Shown here piece by piece: positions 46,430 to 55,131 of a stretch of 64,000 nucleotides of DNA. The notes under the pieces were generated by a model. It saw only the letters and a program-made list of their open reading frames with translations, was not told the DNA's origin and did not search any database. Each line of letters starts with the position of its first letter. Positions within the stretch are counted from its first letter, which is position 1. The position numbers and the translations under genes were made by a program. The DNA comes from Microbacterium dextranolyticum (GTDB lineage Bacteria; Actinomycetota; Actinomycetes; Actinomycetales; Microbacteriaceae), in assembly GCF_016907295.1 (NCBI RefSeq), contig NZ_JAFBBR010000001.1, forward strand, positions 558,001-622,000, written 5' to 3'.

Positions 46430-48013
46430 GTGACCACCCCCTTCGACGCCGGGCGGCCTGCGGCCGATCCCCCCTCCCCGGCGGTCCACGCGCCGGGCGG
46501 GCCCGGCATGCCGCACGCGCCGGAAGGACCGCTCCTGCCGGTCGCTCCGGGCGACGGGGGAGGGCGCCGGTACTCGATCAGCGCGCACGAGGCATCCCTG
46601 AACCCGTCCGAGCTCGACTTCACCGACTACGACGACTTCGCCTCGGTACTCGAGAACACGACCGTGCACCGGTCGACGATCGGCTGCGTCGTGCCTGCGT
46701 ACAACGAGGAGGAGTCGATCGCCGACGTGCTGCGGTCGCTGCTCGGGCAGAGTCGGGTTCCGGATGTCATCCACGTCGTCGTGAACAACACGTCGGATGC
46801 CACGGTGAAGATCGCCTCGGAGTTCAGCGGACCCCACGAGATCACGACCGAGCTCGGTGAGCAGTTCACCGAGGTGTTCGTGCACGACATCGGCAAGAAC
46901 CCCGACAAGAAGGTCGGTGCGCTCAACTACGGGTACGCCCTCGTCGAGGGGTACGACTACCTGCTGGGCGTCGACGGCGACACGATCGCCGATCGGCGGG
47001 CGGTGGAGTTCCTCGAGAGCGAGGCCGTGTCGGACTCGCGGATCGGCGGCATCTCGGCGATCTACTCGATCGACGACAAGCCGATCACGGGGGCGATCGC
47101 GAAGTTCCTCATCGCCGGCCAGCGCACGCAGTTCGCCGCCTTCAACCTGCAGAACCTGCTGCGCGGGCGCAACATGGCCGTGCTCGGCGGGCAGTTCTCG
47201 GTCTTCTCGACGACGGCGCTGCGCGAGGTCATGAAGGCCAACCACCAGAACTCGCCGTGGGTGAAAGACAGCGAGGTCGAGGACTCGCTGCTGTCGCTGC
47301 AGATCAAGAGCGCCGGCTACCTCACCAAGATCAGCCCGTTCGCGCGGGCGGACGTCGGTGGCATGACGACGCTCAAGGGCTACGACGCCCAGCAGGTGAA
47401 GTGGACGTACGGCGCGATCGAGCTCATGTGGCCCGGCCAGCGCGGCGACACGAAGGGCCAGCCGTTCCACCCGAACCTGCGCCTGCGGTGGTTCGAGAAC
47501 TTCTCGATGCTCACGAACCTCTTCGTGCGCGTCGCGTTCCTGACCCTGCTCGTCGCCTCGCTGTCGATCGGCGCGTTCGTGTTCTCGGCGTGGTGGCTGA
47601 TCCCGCCCGCGGTCGCGATGCTCCTGAATCTCCGCGTCGCGCGGGCGATGGAGGCCTGCGACACGCGCGACATCCTGTTCGCGGTGCTGATGCTGCCCGC
47701 CGAGGTCTTCATGTGGATCCGCATCAGCCACTTCCTGCGGTCGTGGACGAGGTTCCTCTCACGCAAGAAGGTCGACAACTGGGCGATGCAGGCCAAAGCC
47801 GAACGCGGCGGCGGCAGCATCGGGCACTGGGTGCCGTTCATCATGCTCGCGATCGTCGCGATCGCCGTCGCGGTGATCTGGGGCATCCTGACCCCGGTGA
47901 CGCAGTCGGCGATCCTCTGGATCGGCTGGCCCATCGTCGGAGTGGTGACCGTCATCCAGACGGTGCTGATGGCCTTCAAGCTGTTCCAGCGGCACCAAGG
48001 GTTCAAGGTGTGA
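46430..48013 (+). CDS. Membrane family 2 glycosyltransferase (processive type)
   Basis: The product (527 residues) has a Pro/Gly-rich N terminus, a GT-A domain (IGCVVPAYNEEESIADVLRSL; the metal-binding DGD in LGVDGDT near 180-185; an acceptor region EVEDSLL; and QVKWTYGA where processive enzymes carry Q(Q/R)xRW), and at least four C-terminal helices. This matches polymerising GT2 enzymes such as CslA, BcsA or PgaC. With a family 6 glucanase three genes away, a beta-glucan product is a reasonable guess. GTG 46430 follows GAAGGAACC. I see no PilZ domain. Confidence 0.88.
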   Translation: MTTPFDAGRPAADPPSPAVHAPGGPGMPHAPEGPLLPVAPGDGGGRRYSISAHEASLNPSELDFTDYDDFASVLENTTVHRSTIGCVVPAYNEEESIADVLRSLLGQSRVPDVIHVVVNNTSDATVKIASEFSGPHEITTELGEQFTEVFVHDIGKNPDKKVGALNYGYALVEGYDYLLGVDGDTIADRRAVEFLESEAVSDSRIGGISAIYSIDDKPITGAIAKFLIAGQRTQFAAFNLQNLLRGRNMAVLGGQFSVFSTTALREVMKANHQNSPWVKDSEVEDSLLSLQIKSAGYLTKISPFARADVGGMTTLKGYDAQQVKWTYGAIELMWPGQRGDTKGQPFHPNLRLRWFENFSMLTNLFVRVAFLTLLVASLSIGAFVFSAWWLIPPAVAMLLNLRVARAMEACDTRDILFAVLMLPAEVFMWIRISHFLRSWTRFLSRKKVDNWAMQAKAERGGGSIGHWVPFIMLAIVAIAVAVIWGILTPVTQSAILWIGWPIVGVVTVIQTVLMAFKLFQRHQGFKV

Positions 48014-48028
48014 CACGCTGCTGAGACC

Positions 48029-48055
48029 GGTCGGGATGCCGGGGGGCTCCCGACC
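48029..48055. terminator. Hairpin between convergent glycosyltransferase and regulator genes
   Basis: An 8-bp stem GGTCGGGA (48029-48036) with TCCCGACC (48048-48055) lies 15 nt after the glycosyltransferase stop, in the convergent gap. Confidence 0.5.
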
Positions 48056-48162
48056 TCGTCGGTCCGGGTTGTGCGTGAGGCGTTTCGCCCGCACGGCCCG
48101 GGCCGGCACTTTCTTTCCCTCCGCGGCGCCGGAAGGATGCCGGAGAGGTGCCGGCGGCGTGC

Positions 48163-49326
48163 TCAGGCGGCGTGCTCGGAGGTGAGGCGGTAGCCGACGC
48201 CGCGGACCGTCTCGATGTAGCGCGGGTTGTTGGGGTTGTCGCCGAGCTTGCGGCGCAGGTTCGTCATGTGCGCCTCGATCGCCCGCTTGTCGGCCTCGCC
48301 GACGAAGTAGCTCGTGACGTACGACTCGCCGCGCAGCACGAGCGTCAGATCGGCCTTGCTTCGGACGCGACGCTTGGATTCCATCAGGGTGGCGAGCAGG
48401 TCGAACTCGGTGCGGGTGAGCACGACCTCCTGCCCGCCGACCACGGCAGTGCGCTGCTCGGCGTTGACGGACAGATCGCGGTGCGCGACCCAGCCGGGCC
48501 CCGAGACGAGCACGGGCCCGGCCGCGGCATCCGCGGTCGCGAGGTCGGTGCCCGGCACCTGCGGACCCGCGGTGGCCGGCACGACGATCGGCACGGCGGC
48601 AGGGGCGGGCTCGGGCGTACGTCGATCGTCGAAGCTGTACGGCGGGTCGCCCAGGGGGGCCTCGGTGGGGGCGTCCGTCGCGGTGCCGGGCGGCACCGCC
48701 GCCGGCGGTTGCATCGGCCACGGTGCAGCGGCGGGCGGATATCCGTAGCCCGGCGCCTGCTGCGGATACCCGGGCTGCGGGTAGCCGGGCGGCGGATACG
48801 CAGGCTGGGCCGGGTACGCGCCCGGGTAGCCGGGATACCCCGGACCGGCGGCGATCGGCTGCCCGGGACGGGCGCCCGGGAACGAGGGGCCGCCGATCTC
48901 TTGACGAGGTGCCGACGGCGACGCGGCTACCGACGGAGCGCCCCCGCGGGGGCGGCGCAGCAGCGAGTCGATGCGCGCGCGCAGCTCGCGCGGGCGGAAG
49001 GGCTTGACGACGTACTCGTCGGCGCCTGCGCCGAGGCCGACGACGACGTCGGCCTCTTCTTCGAGGCCCGTGATCATGATGATATAGGTGTCGCTCTGCG
49101 CCCGGATGCGTCGCGCCGCCTCGAAGCCGTCGATGCCGGGCATGTTGACGTCGAGGGTCGTGACCAGCGGCTGGTACGAGGCGACGGCGCGCACGCCGTC
49201 GATGCCGTTGCCGACCGACACGGTCGAGAAGCCCGCCGCTTCGAGGACCTCGACGATCAGATGACGGATGTCGGGGTCGTCCTCGATGATGACGGCGGTC
49301 TTGAGGGGGAGGGAAGCATCTGTCAT
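48163..49326 (-). CDS. OmpR-family response regulator with long Pro/Gly/Tyr linker
   Basis: The product (387 residues) is about 160 residues longer than usual OmpR-type regulators. The receiver (1-120) has the acidic pair IIEDD, the phosphorylation site in LDVNMPG near residue 58, and the KPF lysine. Between about 135 and 280 lies a Pro/Gly/Tyr/Ala-rich linker with YPGYP- and PGYPQ-like repeats. The C-terminal winged helix shows LTRTEFDLLATLMES, EAHMTNLRRKLGD and IETVRGVGYRL. It probably controls the nearby polysaccharide genes. The GH6 gene starts upstream on the same strand, with 124 nt between. Confidence 0.92.
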   Translation of the reverse strand: MTDASLPLKTAVIIEDDPDIRHLIVEVLEAAGFSTVSVGNGIDGVRAVASYQPLVTTLDVNMPGIDGFEAARRIRAQSDTYIIMITGLEEEADVVVGLGAGADEYVVKPFRPRELRARIDSLLRRPRGGAPSVAASPSAPRQEIGGPSFPGARPGQPIAAGPGYPGYPGAYPAQPAYPPPGYPQPGYPQQAPGYGYPPAAAPWPMQPPAAVPPGTATDAPTEAPLGDPPYSFDDRRTPEPAPAAVPIVVPATAGPQVPGTDLATADAAAGPVLVSGPGWVAHRDLSVNAEQRTAVVGGQEVVLTRTEFDLLATLMESKRRVRSKADLTLVLRGESYVTSYFVGEADKRAIEAHMTNLRRKLGDNPNNPRYIETVRGVGYRLTSEHAA

Positions 49327-49450
49327 GGCCCGGTGTTCTCCAGTGGGGGGTGGTGGAGCGTGGGGGTGCGTGTGCCACAGTCTAACCACCGGCACGGCGG
49401 CGGTTCGGCGCTCGGGCCGTGCGTGCGACGCGGCCGGGGTGGCGGTGTGG

Positions 49451-50473
49451 TCAGCGGACATCCCGGGTGAGGTCTTCGGCGGCCTTCGGCCACCACACCC
49501 CGGCAGCGGGTCCGCCGTTGCAGGTGCCGTCGCTCTCGCCGGGGGGTTTGATCCACAGGTTGGTGTCGACGACGTCGTCGCCGTAGGTACCGCCCGGCGC
49601 CCCGACCGTCTGGCGGGGCGGGTTGCACCACGCCGATCCGGCGGTGGCGGAGCCGTTGCGCGAGGTGTCGATGATCGCGTGCGTTCCCCCGAGACGGTCG
49701 GAGAGGGCGTGCGCGTACGCGAACTCGGCGTGGCTGGACTGGTAGTTCGAGACGTTCGTCGCGACACCGCGCACACGGTCGATGAGACCCATCTGGCGGA
49801 TGAGCGCCGCCATGTCGTCGGGGCTGTGCCAGGCGCTGTGGCCGCCGTCGATGTAGATCCAGGTGCCGGTCGAGGCGAGCGCGTCGACCGCGCGGGAGAG
49901 GTAGCCCGCGCGCGTCGGGATGTCGCCGCACTCGGATGCCAGGGCGATGCTGTCGGGTTCGAGCACGACGATCTTCTGCACATCGGGGGCCGTCTTCAGC
50001 GCGGCGGCGATCTCGTCGATCCACACCGGGTAGTCGATGGCCGACAGGCCGCCGGCCGAGTGGTTGCCGCAGTCGCGGTCGGGCAGCCCGTAGACGACCA
50101 TCGCGGCGGCGCGCTTCTGGTCGCGCGCCTGCGACACGAGGCTCACGACGGTCGTGCCGGCCGTGCCGATCGGGTCGTGCTCGGGCGTGAGCCAGTACGC
50201 GGTCGGCTGGTCGGCGAGGTACTGCGTCGCGGCGGTGCCCGCGGCATCCATGGGCACGTTCTCGAGCGCGGTGCGGGCCTTGGACTGGGTCGGGGCGATC
50301 ATGACGGTGCCGACCTCGGGCGCCTGCGCGGTGAGCGAGTACAGGCCGCGGGTCACGGTGATGCCGATCACGGCGATGATCGCCACGACGAGCACGAACG
50401 CGACGACGGCGAGGACGATGATGGTCCGCGTCGAGAGTCGGCGGCGCCGACGAGAGGCGAGGGGGGATGCCAC
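49451..50473 (-). CDS. Membrane-anchored glycoside hydrolase family 6 (endoglucanase-like)
   Basis: The product (340 residues) has a basic N terminus, one membrane helix (about 18-42) and an extracellular GH6 domain. Both GH6 signatures are present: VVYGLPDRDCGNHSAGG, with the catalytic acid Asp in RDC, and IVVLEPDSIA. The end shows DTNLWIKPPGESDG and GGPAAGVWW, as in CelA and CslZ enzymes. It hydrolyses beta-1,4-glucan. The start is GTG 50473, with AGGA unusually close to it. It is 24 nt downstream of the DUF4012 gene on the same strand. Confidence 0.92.
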   Translation of the reverse strand: MASPLASRRRRRLSTRTIIVLAVVAFVLVVAIIAVIGITVTRGLYSLTAQAPEVGTVMIAPTQSKARTALENVPMDAAGTAATQYLADQPTAYWLTPEHDPIGTAGTTVVSLVSQARDQKRAAAMVVYGLPDRDCGNHSAGGLSAIDYPVWIDEIAAALKTAPDVQKIVVLEPDSIALASECGDIPTRAGYLSRAVDALASTGTWIYIDGGHSAWHSPDDMAALIRQMGLIDRVRGVATNVSNYQSSHAEFAYAHALSDRLGGTHAIIDTSRNGSATAGSAWCNPPRQTVGAPGGTYGDDVVDTNLWIKPPGESDGTCNGGPAAGVWWPKAAEDLTRDVR

Positions 50474-50497
50474 TCCTGCACTGTACCTCGCGGGCGC

Positions 50498-52285
50498 TCA
50501 GCCGATGCCGCAGGAGGCCTCGACTGTCGGCGACAGTGCGGCCTGCGCGGTCGGGGTGACGATCGCCTCGGCCGCCGCCACGCGGGTCGTCGCACGGACG
50601 ACGACCGTGAGGTGCGCGCTCTCGCCGGGGGCGAGGTTCACGGCCGAGGTCAGCACGCGCCGTCCCTCGTGCGTGCCCGAGGCGACCTCGCGGCCGGCGG
50701 AGTTGACCGCCGAGACGAGTTCGAAGCCTTCGGGCAGGTAGACGTTGCTCACGACCTCGGTGACCCCGGGGGCGGTGCCGAACCATCCGTCGCCGGTGAT
50801 GTACGCCGGCAGCGCGGTCGCGGCGTCGGCCGGGGCGGTGCTCGTCAGAGTGACATCGAGGGTCAGCTCGCGTGCGGCGAGGGTTCCGGCGGGCTCGCAG
50901 GAACCCCAGCGCAGGGCGACGTCGGGGGTCGTGTAGTAGCTCATCTTCGAGCCGGTGCCGTCGTTGAGGTAGACGCCGAATCGGGCCGTGCGCGCGTCGG
51001 TGACGGGCAGGGCGCCGGCGATGACGCTGGTGTCGAGCACGGCCTCTTCGCCGGGGTCGGCGCTCCAGACGAGCAGGCGGTGCTCGATGCCGGCGCGGGT
51101 GAGGGCCGAGACGAGCTTCTCTGCCGAGCCGTGGCCGGCCGCGAGCGCCTGGAAGACGGCGCCCGAAGCGCCGGCGAAGAACGCGTCCTGATCGGCCGGG
51201 TTCGCGTAGCGGAAGTAGACCTGGTTGAGCAGCATCGGCACGGCGTCGTCGGACGACAGGGTGTCGCCGGTGGGCAGCGTGACGGGTCCGGTCGCCTGCA
51301 GCAGGTACGAGAGCACGACGGGGTCGACGGCGATGACCCCGTCGACCTGCACACCGGAGTGGCGCGCGTACATCTCGCGGGCGAGCGGGGCGCCGACGGC
51401 GAAGTCGGGCACCTGCGTGACGTTCTGGATGTACCGTGCCGGCTTCGTGTCGAAGATCTTCGTGACCTCGTCGCCGAGCGGGGCGACCGGTTCGGCGAAC
51501 CCGCCCGGGAAGTCCCGCGTCGAGAGGGTGCCGACGAGGGAGAGCGCGCCGTTGTCGGCGCGCAGAACGACCCCCGCCCCGGCGATGCCGCCGAGCGAGC
51601 GCCACTCGGCGTTGTTCTGCACGAGCACGAGATAGGTGCGCGGTCCGTTCTGGCCGAGCATGCCCGGCAGCAGCTGCGTCGTGCGCGCGAGCGCGTCGGT
51701 GGCGGTGGCGACTCGGGTGAACAGCGTGTCGGCGGCATCCACCGCCCGCGCGACCTCGCCGACGAGCGGGGCGCGGTCGATGTCACGGATGCCGGTCGAC
51801 GCGGCATCGGCGCGCGCCGCGGCGGTCTGGGCGGGTCCCGCGAGTGGGGCGAGCACGGCCGGGTCGATCCGGCCGCCGACCGGTCGGATCGCATCGAGCG
51901 AGAGCCCCTCGGCGGCGGACGCGAGCGGCGCCAGCCCCCCGAGCAGCTGATCGCCCGACGCGGCGACCGCGGCGAAGGCACCCAGCTGCGGGCCGAGCCA
52001 GGGCAGGTGCTCGGCGGCCCGCCAGACGGGGTCGGAGGTGAGGGTGTGGGCATCGGCGGCATCCGCGGCGAGGCCTCGCAGGGTTTGCGCAGCCGAGACG
52101 GGGTCGGCGGTCAGGGCGGCGGTTCCGGCGCCGGCGGTCTGCTCGATGTTGCGCAGGTGACCGTAGGCGTCCGCTCCGCGCACGCCGATCCAGACGGCGG
52201 CGATGAGGGCGAGCAGCAGCAGGGCGCCCACGACCCAGGCCAACACGCGGCCTGCCGTGCGCGCCGGAGGGGGGAGGGTGCTCAC
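50498..52285 (-). CDS. DUF4012-domain membrane-anchored protein
   Basis: The product (595 residues) has one N-terminal membrane helix (about 12-34) and a large extracytoplasmic part. The central region (GPRTYLVLVQNNAEWRSLGG, then GDEVTKIFDTKPARYIQNVTQVPDF and VDGVIAVDPVVLSYLL) is DUF4012. The family is common in actinobacterial exopolysaccharide loci, but its biochemical role is unknown. The start is GTG 52285. The gene is in line with the GGDEF-like gene upstream (63 nt) and GH6 downstream (24 nt). Confidence 0.88.
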   Translation of the reverse strand: MSTLPPPARTAGRVLAWVVGALLLLALIAAVWIGVRGADAYGHLRNIEQTAGAGTAALTADPVSAAQTLRGLAADAADAHTLTSDPVWRAAEHLPWLGPQLGAFAAVAASGDQLLGGLAPLASAAEGLSLDAIRPVGGRIDPAVLAPLAGPAQTAAARADAASTGIRDIDRAPLVGEVARAVDAADTLFTRVATATDALARTTQLLPGMLGQNGPRTYLVLVQNNAEWRSLGGIAGAGVVLRADNGALSLVGTLSTRDFPGGFAEPVAPLGDEVTKIFDTKPARYIQNVTQVPDFAVGAPLAREMYARHSGVQVDGVIAVDPVVLSYLLQATGPVTLPTGDTLSSDDAVPMLLNQVYFRYANPADQDAFFAGASGAVFQALAAGHGSAEKLVSALTRAGIEHRLLVWSADPGEEAVLDTSVIAGALPVTDARTARFGVYLNDGTGSKMSYYTTPDVALRWGSCEPAGTLAARELTLDVTLTSTAPADAATALPAYITGDGWFGTAPGVTEVVSNVYLPEGFELVSAVNSAGREVASGTHEGRRVLTSAVNLAPGESAHLTVVVRATTRVAAAEAIVTPTAQAALSPTVEASCGIG

Positions 52286-52348
52286 GCGAACGATCCTACG
52301 GGCGTGATGCCCGCCGCCGGCACGGGGTGGTCGCCGGCGACTCCCGGA

Positions 52349-53482
52349 TCAGATCGATGCGATCGCGCGGTCCCAGCGGTCACCGCCCGCGCGCTGCGCG
52401 TCATCGGCGGCCGCGGATGCCGCGTGCACGAGGTCGTCGAGAGCGAATCCGAACATCGACACGCTCGCCCAGCCGACGCTCGCCGAGAGGCGCACCGTGA
52501 TCGACTGGTCGTCATCGACGGTGGTGAGCCGGTCGAGGAGCGCGCGGATGATGGGCCGCACGGCCGGATCGTGCCGCGGCAGCAGCACCAGAGCGCGCGT
52601 CGGATCGAGCATCTCGATGTCGGCCTCGGGCGGCACGACGTCGAGGAGATCGTTCGCGAACCGTTCGAGCACCCGCGAGTAGGCGAGCGTGCTGGATGCC
52701 TCGCGCAGCACCTGCGGGTCGTCGAGGCGCACCTCGAGCACCGACCACCAGGCATCGCCGGCGCGCTCGGCGCGGGAGAGCCGGTCGCGGGCGACACGGT
52801 CGAATCCGGCGCCGGGGACGGTGTCGGTGGGTGCCGCCTCGGTGCGGCACAGCAGGAGCGTCGTGACGAGCGCGGTGACGAGGTAGATGATCGCCATGAT
52901 GCCGAGGTCGGCGCGGATGGTGTCGACGGCACTGGCGACCGCGGCGGTGTCGTTGGTCGGACGCAGCACGCGAGTCACGACCCAGATGAGGGCGAAGACG
53001 CTGGAGACGCCGGCGCCGACCGCGAGGGGAAGCACCGCAACGCGAGTCGCGCCCCGCAGTGCGACGAGCTCGGTCGAGGTCGCGATGAGGGCGGCGGCGG
53101 CCAGAACGACCCCGACCGCTTCGGCGACGTCGAGGGCCACGCCGGGCGAGCGCTGCAGTACGAGCAGCACCGCGGTCCCGCCGATCGCGGCGGCGATCGT
53201 GGGCAGCAGGAACACGCGGGTGCGCCCGGCGCGGACGCGCACCCCGACCCAGACGAGGCCGAGGGCGAGGAGGGCGAACCCGGCCGACATCGCATTCAAC
53301 GGGGCGACGTCGGCGGAGGCCGCCGCCTGGGCGAGGTAGGACGCGCCCATCGCCGAGGTGAAGGCGCTCGACCAGATGACCGACTCACGCGACGGGCCGG
53401 GCAGGAACCCGACACCGATCATGATCACGGTGCACAGCGTCGTCAGGGTGATGAGGACGGGGGCGATGCTCGCGTCGATCAC
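52349..53482 (-). CDS. Multi-pass membrane protein with degenerate GGDEF-like C terminus
   Basis: The product (377 residues) has about seven membrane helices (1-215), then a soluble domain. That domain has the approximate order of a GGDEF fold: WWSVLEVRLDD, VLERFANDLLDVVP, DIEMLDPTRALVLLPRHD, VRLSASVGWASV and DDLVHAASAAADDAQRAGGDRW. However, no GGDEF or GGEEF active-site motif is seen. It could be an inactive sensor or c-di-GMP-binding remnant. GTG 53482 overlaps the upstream histidine kinase stop by 4 nt (GTGA), so it belongs to that operon. The assignment is tentative. Confidence 0.6.
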   Translation of the reverse strand: MIDASIAPVLITLTTLCTVIMIGVGFLPGPSRESVIWSSAFTSAMGASYLAQAAASADVAPLNAMSAGFALLALGLVWVGVRVRAGRTRVFLLPTIAAAIGGTAVLLVLQRSPGVALDVAEAVGVVLAAAALIATSTELVALRGATRVAVLPLAVGAGVSSVFALIWVVTRVLRPTNDTAAVASAVDTIRADLGIMAIIYLVTALVTTLLLCRTEAAPTDTVPGAGFDRVARDRLSRAERAGDAWWSVLEVRLDDPQVLREASSTLAYSRVLERFANDLLDVVPPEADIEMLDPTRALVLLPRHDPAVRPIIRALLDRLTTVDDDQSITVRLSASVGWASVSMFGFALDDLVHAASAAADDAQRAGGDRWDRAIASI

Positions 53483-55131
53483 GAGGCTCCTCCTTCTGCG
53501 GCGCCCTCGAGGGGGAGCGATACCGTCGCGGTGGTGCCCGAGCCGAGGGAGGACTCGAGGGTGATCGTGCCGTGGTTCTCTTCGACGATCGTGCGAACGA
53601 TCGACATGCCGAGGCCCGTTCCCGAGATGCCGACCGAGGTCGCGCTGCGGGCGCGGAAGTAGGGGCGGAAGACGTTCTCGAGGTCGTCCGCGGCGATGCC
53701 GATGCCCGTGTCGCGCACGGTGAGCACCGCGCGGCCCTCGTCGCGGCGCAGGGTCACGTGCACCGCGCCGCCGCGCGGCGTGTACTTGATGGCGTTGCTC
53801 ATCAGGTTGTCGACCACCTGACGCATGCGGAAGCCGTCGCCGACGATCTGCAGTCGCCCGTCGTCGTCGAGCGTGAGCTCGACGTCGGCGGCGGCAGCGG
53901 CCGGTGCGAACGCCTCGACGGCGGAGGTCGCGATCGTCGTGAGGTCGAACGCGTCGCCCACCTCGACGGGACGGTTGGCATCGAGCAGACGGGCGATGAG
54001 GACGAGCATGCGTTCGGCGGCGCCGTCGATGAGCGCGGCGTGCTCGCGCTGCGCAGGAGTCAGATCGTCGTCGAGCAGCAGGTCGGCGTGGCCGATGATG
54101 ACGGTCAGCGGGTTGCGCAGCTCGTGCGAGACGGCACTGGTCGCGGCGCGCTGCGCGCGGCGGCCCATCTCGGTGACGGTGACGTCGTCGAGCTCGATGA
54201 TCGACACGCCGTCGGTTCCCGGCTCAGCGCCGGTACGGCCGCGGATCGACAGCGAGAGGGCGCGCCAGCGGCCGTCGGCGTCGTACAACCACAGCGGTTC
54301 GTTGCGCACGCGCTCGCCGCGGCCGGCTCTCGCCAGAGAGGTCTGGTCCACGGGCACGACATCGCCGCGATAGGCCGCATACTCGACGGCGCGGCCGGGG
54401 TGGCGTTCATCGACCTCGCTGAGACCGTAGAGCGAGCGGTAGGCGGCGTTCGTGCGCTCGAGGCGGCCTTCGCCGTCGACGATCGCGAGCGCCGTGCCGA
54501 TCGAGTCGAACAGGGCGATGGCGCGGCGCTCCTGCACCGTCGCCCGAGCGAAGGCGCGATCGACCTGCCGCGACTGCCGGCGGATGAGCCTGCGATACGC
54601 GCGTCCGCGCCGGGTGCCCTGACTCATCGCCACGCCGAGGAAGCCGAGCGCCAGCAGCACGATGATGACCTCGAGCGGCTCGGCCGCATCGGTGCCGGGC
54701 AGCCACCATCGGGTCACCTGCGAGCCGACGATGAGCGCGAGGGCGACCACGATCGCCACGGAGGAGTAGTAGGTCGCGATCCACGCGATCGGCACGATCC
54801 AGAGGTAGCCGAGCACATGGTCGGCGTTGGCCAGGCATCCGATTGCGAAGATGTCGACGATCGGCAGCGTCAGCGCATACGGTCTTGCCCGTGCCCACGG
54901 GGTCACCAGGGTGACGACCGTCAGGGCCGCGACGGCCATGATGCCGACGAGGAACCACCCGTCCGAGAACAGTGCCGGGTCGAGGGTCGCGATGACGACC
55001 GCGACCGTCACGGAGCTGAAGGCGACGACGAGCTGCCATTGCCATACCGAGCGCACGATGGTGCCGATCAGCTGCGAGTCATCCCATCTGCTCCAGTCGG
55101 CATCGGCGGTCGCCCACCGGTGGGACATCAT
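53479..55131 (-). CDS. Sensor histidine kinase with PAS domain
   Basis: The product (550 residues) has five or six membrane helices (about 28-170) and a PAS domain (FDSIGTALAIVDGEGRLERTNAAY, about 210-310). The HisKA helix follows, with the phospho-acceptor in SHELRNPL near residue 336. The HATPase has N-box NLMSNAIKYTP, DTGIGI and GTGLGMSIVRTIV. No receiver is fused. ATG 55131 overlaps the stop of the MASE1 kinase gene by 4 nt, so both kinases are made together. The target regulator is probably the receiver protein at 56913 or the OmpR-type regulator at 48163. Confidence 0.92.
   Translation of the reverse strand: MMSHRWATADADWSRWDDSQLIGTIVRSVWQWQLVVAFSSVTVAVVIATLDPALFSDGWFLVGIMAVAALTVVTLVTPWARARPYALTLPIVDIFAIGCLANADHVLGYLWIVPIAWIATYYSSVAIVVALALIVGSQVTRWWLPGTDAAEPLEVIIVLLALGFLGVAMSQGTRRGRAYRRLIRRQSRQVDRAFARATVQERRAIALFDSIGTALAIVDGEGRLERTNAAYRSLYGLSEVDERHPGRAVEYAAYRGDVVPVDQTSLARAGRGERVRNEPLWLYDADGRWRALSLSIRGRTGAEPGTDGVSIIELDDVTVTEMGRRAQRAATSAVSHELRNPLTVIIGHADLLLDDDLTPAQREHAALIDGAAERMLVLIARLLDANRPVEVGDAFDLTTIATSAVEAFAPAAAAADVELTLDDDGRLQIVGDGFRMRQVVDNLMSNAIKYTPRGGAVHVTLRRDEGRAVLTVRDTGIGIAADDLENVFRPYFRARSATSVGISGTGLGMSIVRTIVEENHGTITLESSLGSGTTATVSLPLEGAAEGGAS

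Noticed and set aside
49268..53662. A 1464-residue forward-strand frame across the regulator, GH6, DUF4012 and GGDEF-like genes
   Set aside because: The four reverse-strand genes have recognisable domains and motifs; this frame is their antisense shadow.
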